Shown: positions 40,728 to 52,078 of the stretch, piece by piece
How positions within the stretch are numbered: position 1 is the stretch's first letter
Layout: every line of letters begins with the position of its first letter
Origin: Zeugodacus cucurbitae
Taxonomy: Eukaryota; Arthropoda; Insecta; Diptera; Tephritidae
Length of the DNA: 64,000 nt
Reading direction: 5' to 3'
Assembly (NCBI RefSeq): GCF_028554725.1
Contig: NC_071667.1
Span: forward strand, 72,276,001 to 72,340,000
Notes under the pieces: model-generated
What the model was told of the DNA's origin: nothing
Databases searched by the model: none
The model's input: the letters and a program-made list of their open reading frames with translations, nothing else
Translations under genes and position numbers: made by a program

Positions 40728-41587
40728 CCTATCCGTCTGTCGGTCTGACGGTCTGCCGCGCGGCTGTACGGCTAGTTGCGCGCCGCCTTTGTATGTCTGT
40801 CGTCGCTAATCCGCTGACTGTTTGACTGTAATTGATTGCTTATTTTTAGTATTGTTTCGCATAGTTTGTACTTGTATGCGCATGTTGAGTGTTGACAGCG
40901 CTCATTTGTTAAGCAATTTACAATTTTGTGCTTTTTTCCCCTGCCTTTTTTGCAAATAATATAAATACCATAAGTGAAGTTGACAGTTTTAGTTGCTGTG
41001 TGAGTCTCTAAATGAAAAAAAAAAAAAATCAAAAAGAAACGAAATCAAATGCTAGTGTCTGCTATTTAGTTGTAGTTGTTGTTGTTGCTTTTATGTGCAG
41101 CTGCAGACAATTTATGCAAAGTGTTGCTTCAATTTGCATATGATTTTGGTTTTTTATGCGAGCTAATTGTTTTAAATTGAGGTGGGTCTAGAGTTTAATG
41201 TGACCTTTTTGGAGAGTCAATGAACTGCGGCGAGTTTTAAAAAATCATTTTCAAGCAATAAAAAAGTTTGAAATGGTGAAAAAAATAAGTTCTTATAAAT
41301 TAAAAAGTAAAAAAAAAATATAATTAAATTTAAAATTATACAAATTTAAACAAATAAAAAGACACTTTTTGAGTACAAAAATTTTATTGAAAAATATTTA
41401 TAATGAAAAAATTAAAAAAAAAAAAAATTTTGGGGAAAATAAATATTAAATATTTTTTTAATTACCACATTTCGCCTTTTCACACACCAAACAATGCTAC
41501 CACTTTCTATATATAAATATTTTTACCTTTATAAACCAATTACTCAAAAACTAATTTATTTCCTGTTTCTCTCTTCTCTCCCTCCAG

Positions 41588-41925
41588 ACAACAACGAGCC
41601 GCCACGCATCAAATGCAATCTGCGCAAACACAAGCCAAATCGTAAACCACGCACCCCCTTCACCACCCAACAGCTGCTCTCGTTGGAGAAGAAATTCCGC
41701 GAAAAGCAATACCTGAGCATAGCCGAACGCGCCGAATTCTCCTCATCCCTGCGCCTCACCGAAACCCAAGTGAAAATCTGGTTTCAAAATCGACGCGCCA
41801 AAGCGAAACGACTGCAGGAAGCCGAAATTGAGAAAATCAAAATGGCTGCGCTGGGACGTGGTGGTCCGGGTGCGCAATGGGCGATGGCCGGTTACTTTCA
41901 TCCCAGTCTAATGCATTTGGGTTAA
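41588..41925 (+). CDS. Dr: Drop / muscle segment homeobox, coding exon 2 with homeodomain
   Basis: This exon completes the protein: codon 462 is split (g|ac, Asp), then 111 residues and TAA at 41,923-41,925. The homeodomain is residues 479-538 (41,638-41,817). It starts NRKPRTPFTT, with the Msx-class Pro at position 7, and its recognition helix contains KIWFQNRRAKAKR, giving Trp48, Phe49, Gln50, Asn51 and Arg53. Gln50 predicts binding to TAATTG/TAATTA-like sites. The flanking PPRIKCNLRKHKP and the C-terminal AALGRG, AGYFHPSLMHLG segments match the insect Msh family. The acceptor is excellent: a long pyrimidine tract (about 41,560-41,585) then CAG. In flies this protein specifies dorsal neuroectoderm columns and subsets of muscle founders; that role is family knowledge. 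No frameshift or stop interrupts the domain. Confidence 0.97.
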
Positions 41926-43490
41926 GCAGCGAAGCCGAGCGTGTGACGTACTAGTAGCCAAATGGCTTAGACCCAGTTCTTACATAACACATTTCAAAAC
42001 TGTTTTCATTAGTTAAGCGGCAGTGCGCAGTTTATTTTGTGCAACACTGTTTAATTTGTAGTTTCTAATTTGATGGTTATGTATTCGTAGTTTAACTTAC
42101 CCCAATTGCTGTGATGTTAGCGCATTTTACATTGTAACTGTAAATATATATATTATATACATATAAAGTAAAAAATTGAATTTAATGAAGATTCATTAAT
42201 TTGTATAGTATAATTTATAAGAATAAGTTATTTAGTGGAAATTGTAAAATAGAAGCTTTGCAAAAAAAGGGCACACAAACTCAGTTCACTCAGCAATGAA
42301 AATTTTTTTTTTAATTATGATAAATTGATTAAACAAAAAAAATATGATTCGGCAATAATTTGATGATTTATGGCGGAATATTTTTATTTCAGAATATGCA
42401 TTACAATTTTTGTAAAATTATTAATTTCTTAGCATTTTTATTTTTTCAAAATAATTTTTTGTTTTTGTATTTTAAACTTTATGATTTGTTTAAATTAATT
42501 TAAATTTTTATTTTTCATTTACTTAATATAAACTAATTCAATTTTTTTCTAAAAAAAATAATTTAATTTAAAAATGTTTATTATTTTTTTTTAATATTAT
42601 TATTTTTTTTTATTTTTTATTCATACAACAACTATTCCAAAGTTAGTTAGCCAACAACAAATAATTATTTTTATTGTAAAAAAATTCAAAATTGTAAATA
42701 GCATTACCATAAATGTTGGCACTTAACACAGATTAACTCCACATAAAGATATCAAATTCATGAGCAACAGATGCGCAAACAAAGCTTGGACGAAAAAAAA
42801 AAAAACAAAAAAAAAATATTTTCTGCTAAAAAATTACAAATCAAAAGCTGAAACAATATAAAAAAAATAAAAAAGAATAAAAAACAACACTAAAAAATAG
42901 CAAATGAAAAAAGTCAACAACAGCATCCAAATACATACATATAAACGGAAATACAAAAATCATTCTCTAACTTGTAGCTTTTATGTAAATACAAACACAT
43001 GCAGTTAGTTAATCAATTAGTTAGTTAGACTAGCGCTTAAGTAGTTGTATATATATTTATGTAAACACGCTAATACAATAAACAAAAATGCTGTTAAAAA
43101 TAATTATGTAATTAATATTGTATTATTCTATTATGATTAGTAATCAAAGATTTACAGCTAAATAAACGCATACATAACAAATAAGGCACTGTAATCATAA
43201 ACAAAAAAAAAACTATAAAAAAGAAGAAAAAAACAACAACAATTGCAAAATATAATTTATTATTAGCACTTAAAATTATTTAAATAAAAACAACTGTACA
43301 TCTACATACATACCTACTTATTTAACTAGCTATAAATAAACGTAAATACCTAAAATAGTTATGTTAATTCGTAAGTTGAGAGAAAACAAGTCGTGCACAT
43401 AAGAATATTAAATTAATGAATAAAACAACAAAATCATATTAAAATAAGCATAAAAAAACAGAATAAAAGTGAAAGCCTTTTTGAAGAAAA
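41926..43490 (+). other. Dr: Dr 3' UTR and candidate poly(A) sites
   Basis: This is AT-rich sequence directly after the Dr stop codon. AATAAA signals occur at 43,077-43,082, 43,419-43,424 and 43,462-43,467, suggesting a UTR of about 1.2-1.6 kb. Three exact Pumilio-type motifs TGTAAATA lie at 42,139-42,146, 42,693-42,700 and 42,984-42,991, and a K-box TGTGAT at 42,110-42,115. The clustering is suggestive, but such motifs are cheap in AT-rich DNA. The end point is inferred from the signals, not seen directly. Confidence 0.55.
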
Positions 43491-43891
43491 AATCATATAT
43501 AACTGTTTTTACTGCTTCTCGAAAGTCGCTGTGGGTGAAAGGGTGGGGGGTCAAATAATCTGAATTTGAATTTTTGAAGGTTTGTTGGATGGATGAAGGG
43601 AAAATGGTTCAAAATAAAATTTATATTGAGGATATAAAATTGGACTTTAGTCATATTTCTAACAGTTCTATTGTCTTCGGCACACTAGTGCACCATTTAT
43701 GAAACACGATTTCTTTGAACTTATTCGGCTGAACATTTGCTCGATATTTTTCCGAGAACTTGAATAGTTTTGAATAGTTTTTCAAATCGTCGAGTAACAG
43801 AATAGTATTTGAAAGGTGGGTAATTATTACATATATGTATGTACAGTATCTCGATGATATTCCAATCCAATGATTACAAAAAAGCAACAAA

Positions 43892-44401
43892 CAATGGAAC
43901 CGCAATAGAACTTCTCTAACGCGAATCACCATAATTCACATAAAAACTTCGAGTTATAGAATTTTCATTTCAATATAGATTTATATACAGTTTTATTTAT
44001 GTACTTCGCATAAAGCTTTATGTAAGTGCGTTAAAACTTGTATTCTGTAATTCTAATTGCTGCAGTTTGCTATTGTTTGGCTCTGGATGTCTGTACCTCA
44101 TACCTTTGTTACATGGTTTATGAAATCGATTAGAGCAATTCAGATTTTTGTTCACCTTTATCCTATACATGAAAAATTTAAAATTTTCTATTATGCTCTG
44201 GTTGAAAAGTTCGATTTATATGAGATTTTACTTCTATTATCAATTCAAGAGTTCGAGCTATGGAGAACTTCGAGTTAAGGAAGTTTAAGTTATAGAAGGT
44301 AATTTGTATGAAATATGATTTCTAAACGCTATTGCCAATTCGACAGTTCGAGTTATAAGGATATTCGAGTTATAGAAGTTCGAGATATGAAAGTTCCACT
44401 G
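43892..44401. mobile_element. pogo/Tigger-like non-autonomous element
   Basis: The right end, read inward, is CAGTGGAACTTTCATATCTC; the left end is CAATGGAACCGCAATAG, and further in both share GAACTTCTMTAACKCGAAT. The CAGTGGAAC terminus resembles pogo/Tigger ends. Inside, a TTCGAGTTATAGAAG-type motif recurs several times (43,948, about 44,250-44,300, 44,346-44,390). No transposase is seen and no clear TA duplication is preserved on the left. It lies about 0.4-0.9 kb beyond the last Dr poly(A) signal. Confidence 0.45.
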
Positions 44402-47319
44402 TATTCGAAATTCATATGCTGAAGGAAAGTTGTTAAAGGTCAAAGTACAAATTGTCCCAATTCTGGATGCCGATAGAAAAATGCGGTTATTATAAAAATC
44501 CATTTTTGATCAAAATCATTGGTCTTTAAAAGCAGAGAACGTAAATAATATTAAATAGTAGTTATTCTATATATACCTTTAAACTATGAAACTTTTACAA
44601 AGAAGATGATCATGATCTTACGATTGGACCATGGCAACAGAAGAGATAATTGGGTAAAAATAGCTTTAGATTGTGTTACCTATATATGTATATGTTTTAT
44701 AGATGATCTGAAACTGTATGGACAGCCCTTAATATGGGCGTTAGTTATATTCACTGGTCAGACGATTTAAGAAAAGTAGATAGAAAGGGTTCATGTATTC
44801 GTTACTCGCAATATATTTACTGTGCTTACTAATTAGATTACAAAATTAAGTTTTTAAGAGATATTAACTGTTGATTCATCTCTTCTACAACAATCTAACG
44901 AATTTACCTATGTAGACTAGGTCACACTTTTACTTTTACATTTTCTTAATCATGACCAAACCATTTTACACTAGATAGAATACTCTCAAGAACATCAGTC
45001 TTCAGTCTACTCTGTCACTTGTAAAAACTGTCATTAATCTTTATATGAATGTCTGGCAAAAATGTGCTACTTCTCATTGATAGATTGCATTTACGATTTA
45101 TCCATATAATTTGATCTTATTTGGTATTTGAGTATCTGAACTGGAACCAACGTTTAAGTATCATCTCGCAATTTAAAATCAGCCATCCACTGCATACTTA
45201 TAAATAACCATTGAAGTGTCCAACAACCAACTGAAATACATTAATAAATGTCTACTCTTCTCAGATACTCGACTCATTGCGCATTTCGTTTGAGACAATA
45301 TAAGTCACAGTGATTCAGAAATAACAAATAAGTTACCATACGTTTCCTAAAATGAATCCTAATACCTATGAAAATATATTGTAATCAACCAAAAATAATA
45401 TTCTACTATATCTCTAATTCGATCACAACTTTCTTAAAATGTTTAATGTTATCGTACTTTAAAATACTGATTCAATTTCATAGAATTGTCAAAGGACGCT
45501 ATCCGAATCAAATTTGATCAAATAAACTCCGTGTTATAGTGGGAAAAAATGGTTCGATTGGTACATGGCGATTTTTAACAATTATTTACTGATTGACACG
45601 TCAATGTCGTTGAATACCAACAACTCGTCCTATTGAGAACACATTATAACAGTGAATACATAAACCCACATCCTTAGAAACCACATCACACAAATTAAAT
45701 ATGAAGCTGAGTAATCAAACTGGTGTTTGCTTGTTATAATTTCTGTGTTCATTACAAAACTGTCTACGGTAATAAATTCAACGTACAAACGATGATGGCG
45801 AGCATAATCAGACGAAATGGATGACACCAACAACAATTCGTAGTACGAGTTTCGGTTTCCGCAAAATAAGTTGTCCATATTACGGAGCAACACAGATGCA
45901 AATGTATGTAAGTATGTATGTGTGTATGAGTCTCCTGTAATGGGTGTACTGGTATGTCGTTAGACGTTTATTGCTTTGTAAAATATTCCAGATTGACAAT
46001 AAATAACGCCAAGTTACGTGGACAACTTCAAAATGTTACGAATCGATTGTGAAGCAGCAGCGACTTGAGTGGATCAAAGTTTTCGGATTAATAAATGGGT
46101 AGGAACAAATCGCAAGTTGAAGCAGCGGCGAGTGCTTGCAGTTGAGGCTTATGAGCTCATAAGCCTTACATATGGCATAAAAGCAATGCAATGAGGCGGT
46201 ACTGGTAATAACAAAAATTACAATAACAGCAATAACACCAACAACACTGCGACCAGCAATTGTAACAAAAGTGCAGAAGATGAAACAACAAGAACAACAA
46301 CAGTAACAAATAGTGCAAACAATAAATGCAACAACGAAAACCAACGTTGCATCGTTCGTCGTCCAGTTGCCGTCGCCGTTGCAGCCAGTGCAACCCGTTC
46401 ACCAACAAGTTGTTGATGTCTCAATTTCTTTGAACTACGCCAAAATCGACCGAGACGTAGAAGACGCGAACGGCGACGACTATTTCACCAATTGTGGGCA
46501 TTTCGTTAGTCAGAATGAGGATGTGGTCTCGTCCGTCTGGCTGTGTATGCATATGTGTGTGTGAGTGCCCGGCAATGAATGAACAAAGCGATGAATGCTT
46601 TGTACGGCGGCCGGCCTCAAGGATGGATGTGGAGGTTATGTCAGCGCGGCAGCGTATGTGTACGTCAAACTCGTGTAAAATCGTAGCAATGAGACGTTTT
46701 AAGAAAAGCTGTACGATAAATTACATACACAACAGCGCCGGGCGCAAGGATATTGCGATTTCCCAGTGGGAAAAGTTCTTCATAGCGCATTCGTTTTCTT
46801 CGAACTTGAACAGCTGGTGAGCTGTTGAAGTTAAATAGTTTATTATTACATTTGAGAAGTGATTAATTGTGACTGAAAACTGTCTACTAACGTCTTTTGA
46901 TAAATTTGGCTTGGTTCTAGATGAGATAAATTAGAAAAATCATGTGATAAATCGACTTATTTTTTGTATATTATTGGCTTGAACATCCAAGACCACTATA
47001 TACACGTCTTCTTTTGTTTTTGAATAGTTCAAACTCCGATTAAACTATTTGGGGTACCTTCAAATATGTTGGCTTCTTATTCTAGACGATTTTTTTTTAT
47101 TTTGAAGATTTAAGCGGATCTAGCATCATCTAGAACAACAATTCCAGATTTAACTTAATATCATACGCATTTCTATAATAGCTCTCTGGCTTTAAGACAG
47201 ATGTGTAATGGTTGGTTAGAGATGGAACCTTTCTTGCTGTATTCGAAGACAAAGCGCTAAAATCAGCCACATTTTGAATCAACATTAAAAGATCACAAGC
47301 CAAAGGTTAAAAAAAAACA
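44402..47319. other. Intergenic DNA downstream of Dr
   Basis: Unique-looking sequence with no recognised gene. 46,340-46,810 is GC-richer and contains the near-palindrome TTTCCCAGTGGGAAA (46,759-46,773). Confidence 0.55.
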
Positions 47320-47880
47320 CTAAATTCTGCTTTACGGCAAGGTAACAAGTCTTGGTCAGGGCAGAGACCTTAGTACCTCGAATAACACAGTGATTTGATG
47401 AACTAAGATTTGGAAGGCCAATTGGCAGAAATACCGATCAAATAATAGAAATCGTCGAATTCGTAATCATATAAGCCCGGGATTTAAAAATTGTACCAAA
47501 ACCGTATGGAACCATTTAAATAAGGCCGGATGCAAAAAACAACCCGTATGGGCACAACAAGTGGACGGTTACTGATGAAGAAAAGTAGGTCACTGGCGAC
47601 AAAATCAAGCGAAAACCGTCATGGTTTAATCCCAATGAGCCGATGCAAAAGGGAGTCAAGTCCGGTCTAATAATTGACTACTATGAACTGGTCCAATGTA
47701 GCCAAATCGGAGCCGCATTGTCAACAATTGGACCATCTAAAGGAAACAATCATCCAGAAGCAGTGAACTTTAGCCAATAGCAGAGGAATTGTGTTCCAAC
47801 AGGACAACGCCTGGAAAAAATCGCCTCCAGAGAAGCTGGTGAAAACTAACTTTCCAAAATTTATGTTCATTGTTTCCAAC
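47320..47880 (+). pseudogene. Decayed mariner transposase (mauritiana-like)
   Basis: Pieces of mariner transposase appear in the right order but in shifting frames: TVWNHLNKAG (from about 47,501; helix-turn-helix end), VTGDKIKRKPSW (from 47,589; contains the first catalytic Asp), GLIIDYYELV, and LANSRGIVFQQDNAW (47,770-47,814; the QDN Asp at 47,803-47,805). The segment with the second catalytic Asp appears deleted, and stops and frameshifts are frequent. It cannot encode a working enzyme. VTGD rather than VTMD suggests a group different from the remnant at 1.6 kb. Confidence 0.7.
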
Positions 47881-50800
47881 AGGTTGCTACACATCTTTTA
47901 GGATTAGTATATACTCACGCGTATATATTTACGTTTGTATATATGTAGGTATGTATATTTGTGTAGGATGACTAGCGGATGCATCATGAGAACCAACTGC
48001 AGAACTTGATAGTGCTGCAAAAATAATTGTTGCAACAAATATTTGATGCTTGCAACATCATCAGCAATTCAACGCTAACAAAGCCAATATTATGAATAAT
48101 TCAGCGGATAAACGCGAAATGCAAGTGCTGCTGCTGCAAGTGGAGCTAAGTCGTAAAGTGATGCAACAAAATAAGCGCCAAGTCAAGTAATGAGCAACAT
48201 TCTAGAGCTGACGTTGTTTTAGTCATGACAATAGCAACAACAAAAACAGCAATAGAGTAAGAAAATAAGAATATAAGAAAGAAGAACTGTATTTGTTAGT
48301 GGCATTATAAATGCAAATATATATAGGGGTGTTTGTATATATGTTTGTTTGCTCTTGTATGTGTTGTTTTGTTGCTCTGTTCGTTGCAATCAAATGATAT
48401 ATGCAAAATGCTAACACAAATATTTCAATTTGAATAAACAAATTGCACTTGCGCACGATACAACAACAACAAAAACAATTACAACAACAACATATACACA
48501 TATATAACTGTGAACAACAACAACAACAACAACAACAACGACATGCGATGTGCTCAACCGACGCAAGCGAATGCAATTAAATTGTGCTCATCACACAGCA
48601 ACAACAAAAATAAATAGGCGCGCTGTAGCTGCAGCGGTTGCCAGTCTTATCAAAATACAATTAAATTTTAATTAATAAAATGCTGCAAATTGCAAATTTC
48701 AAAGCTTGTGCATTCAATTGTGCTTGCAAATACATACTTACATCTCGCAGTATGTACGTGTGTGTGTTTGAGCCGCTCTTCAAGCTTATATTATTTAAAT
48801 AATAAAATCAGCGTTCATATACATATTTACATATGTATATGTATGACATATGTAAATAATTGCTAAGCGATGCTGTAATGCGATAGTCAACAACACTAAA
48901 ATCATTGAAACGTTAATCGAGAAAATAAATAATTTTTCATTTTGAAAACAGCTTAATTGCACAGAAATCAATAAATAGCTATAATAGAGAAATTAAATAA
49001 GCGATAAATGTGATTATCTCACCACTACAAAGCAGCACCCTCCACACACTCCTACGTCCATACTCGAGAATTGTTGTCAAGCGCCATAAAGCACATACAT
49101 ACATACATACCTATATATATATATAAATGTCTACAACTATTTCCCCCAGTAATACAACTCCGTTGAACGGATTACGTGATCAGCGACAGTTCATCATCGG
49201 CGTGAAATTGTGAAAAAAAAAAACAAAATTTGAAATTTATTTTTAAACATTTTTATTTAATTATATATTAAGTAACAACAGCAATAACAAATGCTGGATT
49301 AGCAGATTTATTTATTTTCTTATAATTTGAGCTATTTGTACAATGTCACTGGGGTTCAGTAAGCGTTCTTCATAATCGCAGTTGCCATTTTTTTCCCACA
49401 CACACAAAAACAAAAAATCGTACGCTGCGTCGCTGTTGCTCGGCCAATAATCCGCGTCTTGTTTATTTGTAGTATTTGTAGTCGATCCGTCCGTCCGTCC
49501 GTCCGTCACCGATCTTTGACATTGGCAAATGAGCAGCGAAATCAGTGTAGATCACTTGAAAGGCACTGTTTGCGTCTCTTATCAGTTGAATTAAATCACA
49601 ATTAATTTAATTACTAATGGAAATCACGCTAACGGCGACTGTTGCAACACCATCACGACTGCCGCGCTCTATCACCTAACACGCGCCGTAACACATGCTA
49701 GAAGTATTACGAGTATAATCTGTATTCATATAGTAAATGTCCGAGTACTCGCACACCACATACTTATGTATGTATGTTTATAGATATATGCAAATATATT
49801 TTTGGCATTGGAGATTTCCTATGAATTACTCTTCTAAGAAAAATACGTATATAGATGTACGTATGATATATACCAGCCATTTTTGAGAAATTATTTCGAG
49901 GTTAGATTAACATAGCCTTTAGTTATCAGCTTCCAAGCAATTTTAAAAGATTTCAGAGAGTGTTCGATGAGTTCAAGTTCTTATAAAATATTTATCTTAT
50001 AAGCTATGAACCTAAGAACATTTTTCGACTAACGCGTTGATTTCCGTAGAAGAGTGATAACATCGGTCTAGAAACATCTTATATTTTATATACAAAATAT
50101 TTCAAGACCTAATTCCTATAAAAGCACTTCTAATATTCGAAACTTTGATTATGGTTTTAAGGAATAAGAGAAGCTTACGTTTAAAAATATATTTGTGGAG
50201 CCTTGCTTTCTCGGCATTGGTGTGTTATATGGGATCTAGTTAAGTCATTGAAAAGCCACAGATTCGATTGTGACATCTGCTTCTTGGATCACAGTCTCAG
50301 TTTGTCCGAAGATGTAGTATCTAATATATGATTATGAAACAATAACAAAATATGTTGGGTATTGAAAAACCTCGTTAAGCACCAGTCAGCATTCTGCTGA
50401 AGGACTTTAAGACCATATAAAGAAACTTTAAAATTTCAAAAAGCGCTGGTAACAGTTAATCATTGCTGAAAGAGATAAACCTTATGACTCAGTTAAGCGA
50501 CCGATCTAGGAGGTGTTAAACTTAGAGGTAACTATGGTGTGATAAAGCAAATCTACTTTGTTATACTTATAACAGAAGGAGGTGATTTGGCAAAGTGATA
50601 ATTTTTTTTAGAACAAATCTATCAAAGTCTCTAAATAGGTATACAGATTTCTGACAATTCTAAATTTTTTACAGATTTTTTATAGAAATCTCTCAGACAG
50701 ATCAGCATTTATATATGTATGGTGTCAAAACTACATATTCTGAAAAAAATAAATGAATTAACGCGAATAAAATTAGTTAAGGCCAGCAAATTACATTAAA

Positions 50801-51837
50801 ACCCCATTTCATCAAATCAACTGTTCTGTCTTATTGATAATAACAATAAATCAATAATATGACACTTGCGTATAAATACATATACACAACCAATTACATA
50901 TAAATATGTTTATTGCTGATTTAAAACAAAAAATAATAATTTAATCTTATTGACTGTAAATCGGTTGAAGTAAACAAATTAACTGCGTCGATTGATATGA
51001 GACTTGTCTATAATTATATACAATTGTTGGTGTGTATGTGGCGCACATGGATTTCATAACCAATACGACTCATATTTATTGCTCTGCGTTATTGACATGC
51101 TGATAACCCGCTAAATTTATAAATTAAAACTGAACTCATTACTCAACATATAAAATTTGCAATTAATTGCGTGCTGTTGATAAGGTTGACGCCGCGCCGA
51201 GCAAAACAATGAGCAATTACTTGTAGTTAAATCCTTCTTTGGCGATGCGAGGGTGGCCATGTAACTTTGACGAAAGGGCAAGTGTGGAATTTTACACAAT
51301 GTGATTTATATATACATATGTATGTACATATATGTATAAGCTTGTGACTATATGCATGTATGTATGTATATAACGAAAATAGAAGCTTCTCTTTTTTTCA
51401 AAAAAATATAATAAACAATTCGCTAGATGGCGCGGAAGGTGTAATATTTCCACATAAGACCCGAGTACCGGTATATTTATGCACTTCTGAAGCTTTATTC
51501 CAAAATTTATTTTATAAAGAATGTATCTTCAGTTCATAGTTATATGTTATGACAGTTATGACTCTAGTCAACAGTTTACTGTGTGATTGGTGGATTTCAA
51601 AAACAAACTATCTTCTTAGTTAATCAGTTGTAAAGAAATAGTCTTTCCAGGGATTTTGAGCTCATTCGAACTAAGTTCGGATCGGAACTAAGAGTTCTTT
51701 CTCGACGTATAACACATATTGCAGAAGATATAAGCCTTAAGATGCAAAGAATTTATCTGTGCTATTAAAAAGGCATCTACTCATGTTTCAAAGGCTTAAT
51801 CGTTTTTCTCAAGAGAAATTCGCTCGTAAAATTAATA
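47881..51837. other. Intergenic DNA
   Basis: CAA microsatellite (48,516-48,539), CCGT run (49,487-49,507) and AT-rich unique sequence. Nothing else recognised. Confidence 0.6.
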
Positions 51838-52078
51838 CGGTCCCAAGGAACATGTGTTCCAAGTTTCATCAAGATATCTCAATTTTTACTCAAGTTATCC
51901 GTTGCACGGGCGGACTAACGGACGGACGAACAGACAGACATTCGGATTTTCGTCACCCTGATCATTTTGATATATATAACCCTATATCTAACTCGTTAAG
52001 TTTTATGACTTACAAACAACCTTTATGTGAACAAAACTATAATACTCTCTTAGCAACTTTTGTTGCGAGAGTATAAAA
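51838..52078 (+). repeat. Inverted-end interspersed repeat, copy 3 (left-truncated)
   Basis: Only the right ~240 bp is present, starting at CGGTCCCAAGGAAC, passing a GACGGACGAACAGAC run, and ending in the terminal hairpin (ATACTCTC 52,042-52,049 with GAGAGTAT 52,067-52,074) and TTGCGAGAGTATAAAA (52,063-52,078). It lacks everything to the left, so it is either a 5'-truncated insertion or a remnant cut by a later rearrangement. Confidence 0.75.

Larger units (their letters stand above)
32581..41549. other. Intron 1, 3' part
   Basis: Non-coding. AT deserts at 33,700-34,330, 37,970-38,260, 38,520-38,800 and 41,270-41,460 alternate with GC-richer islands (35,900-37,080; 39,170-39,650). The 39.2-39.65 kb island is open on both strands but only from non-ATG codons. 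Confidence 0.6.
19876..41587 (+). other. Dr: Dr intron 1 (21.7 kb, phase 1)
   Basis: The intron runs from GTAAGT at 19,876 to the CAG ending at 41,587 and splits a codon after its first base. It separates the regulatory N-terminal part of the protein from the homeodomain. It holds no convincing coding sequence: open frames in it mostly begin at non-ATG codons, overlap on both strands and sit in GC-richer islands. AT-rich deserts (about 33.7-34.3, 38.0-38.2, 38.5-38.8 and 41.3-41.5 kb) alternate with GC-richer islands (about 20.6-24.2, 26.5-29.9, 31.5-32.9 and 35.9-37.1 kb). Large introns of fly developmental regulators commonly house enhancers, so these islands are the first candidates (inference). 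Confidence 0.9.

Noticed and set aside
46313..46820. Frames of 83 and 108 codons downstream of Dr
   Set aside because: The first begins at GTG, they overlap in different frames, and neither has domain or splice support.
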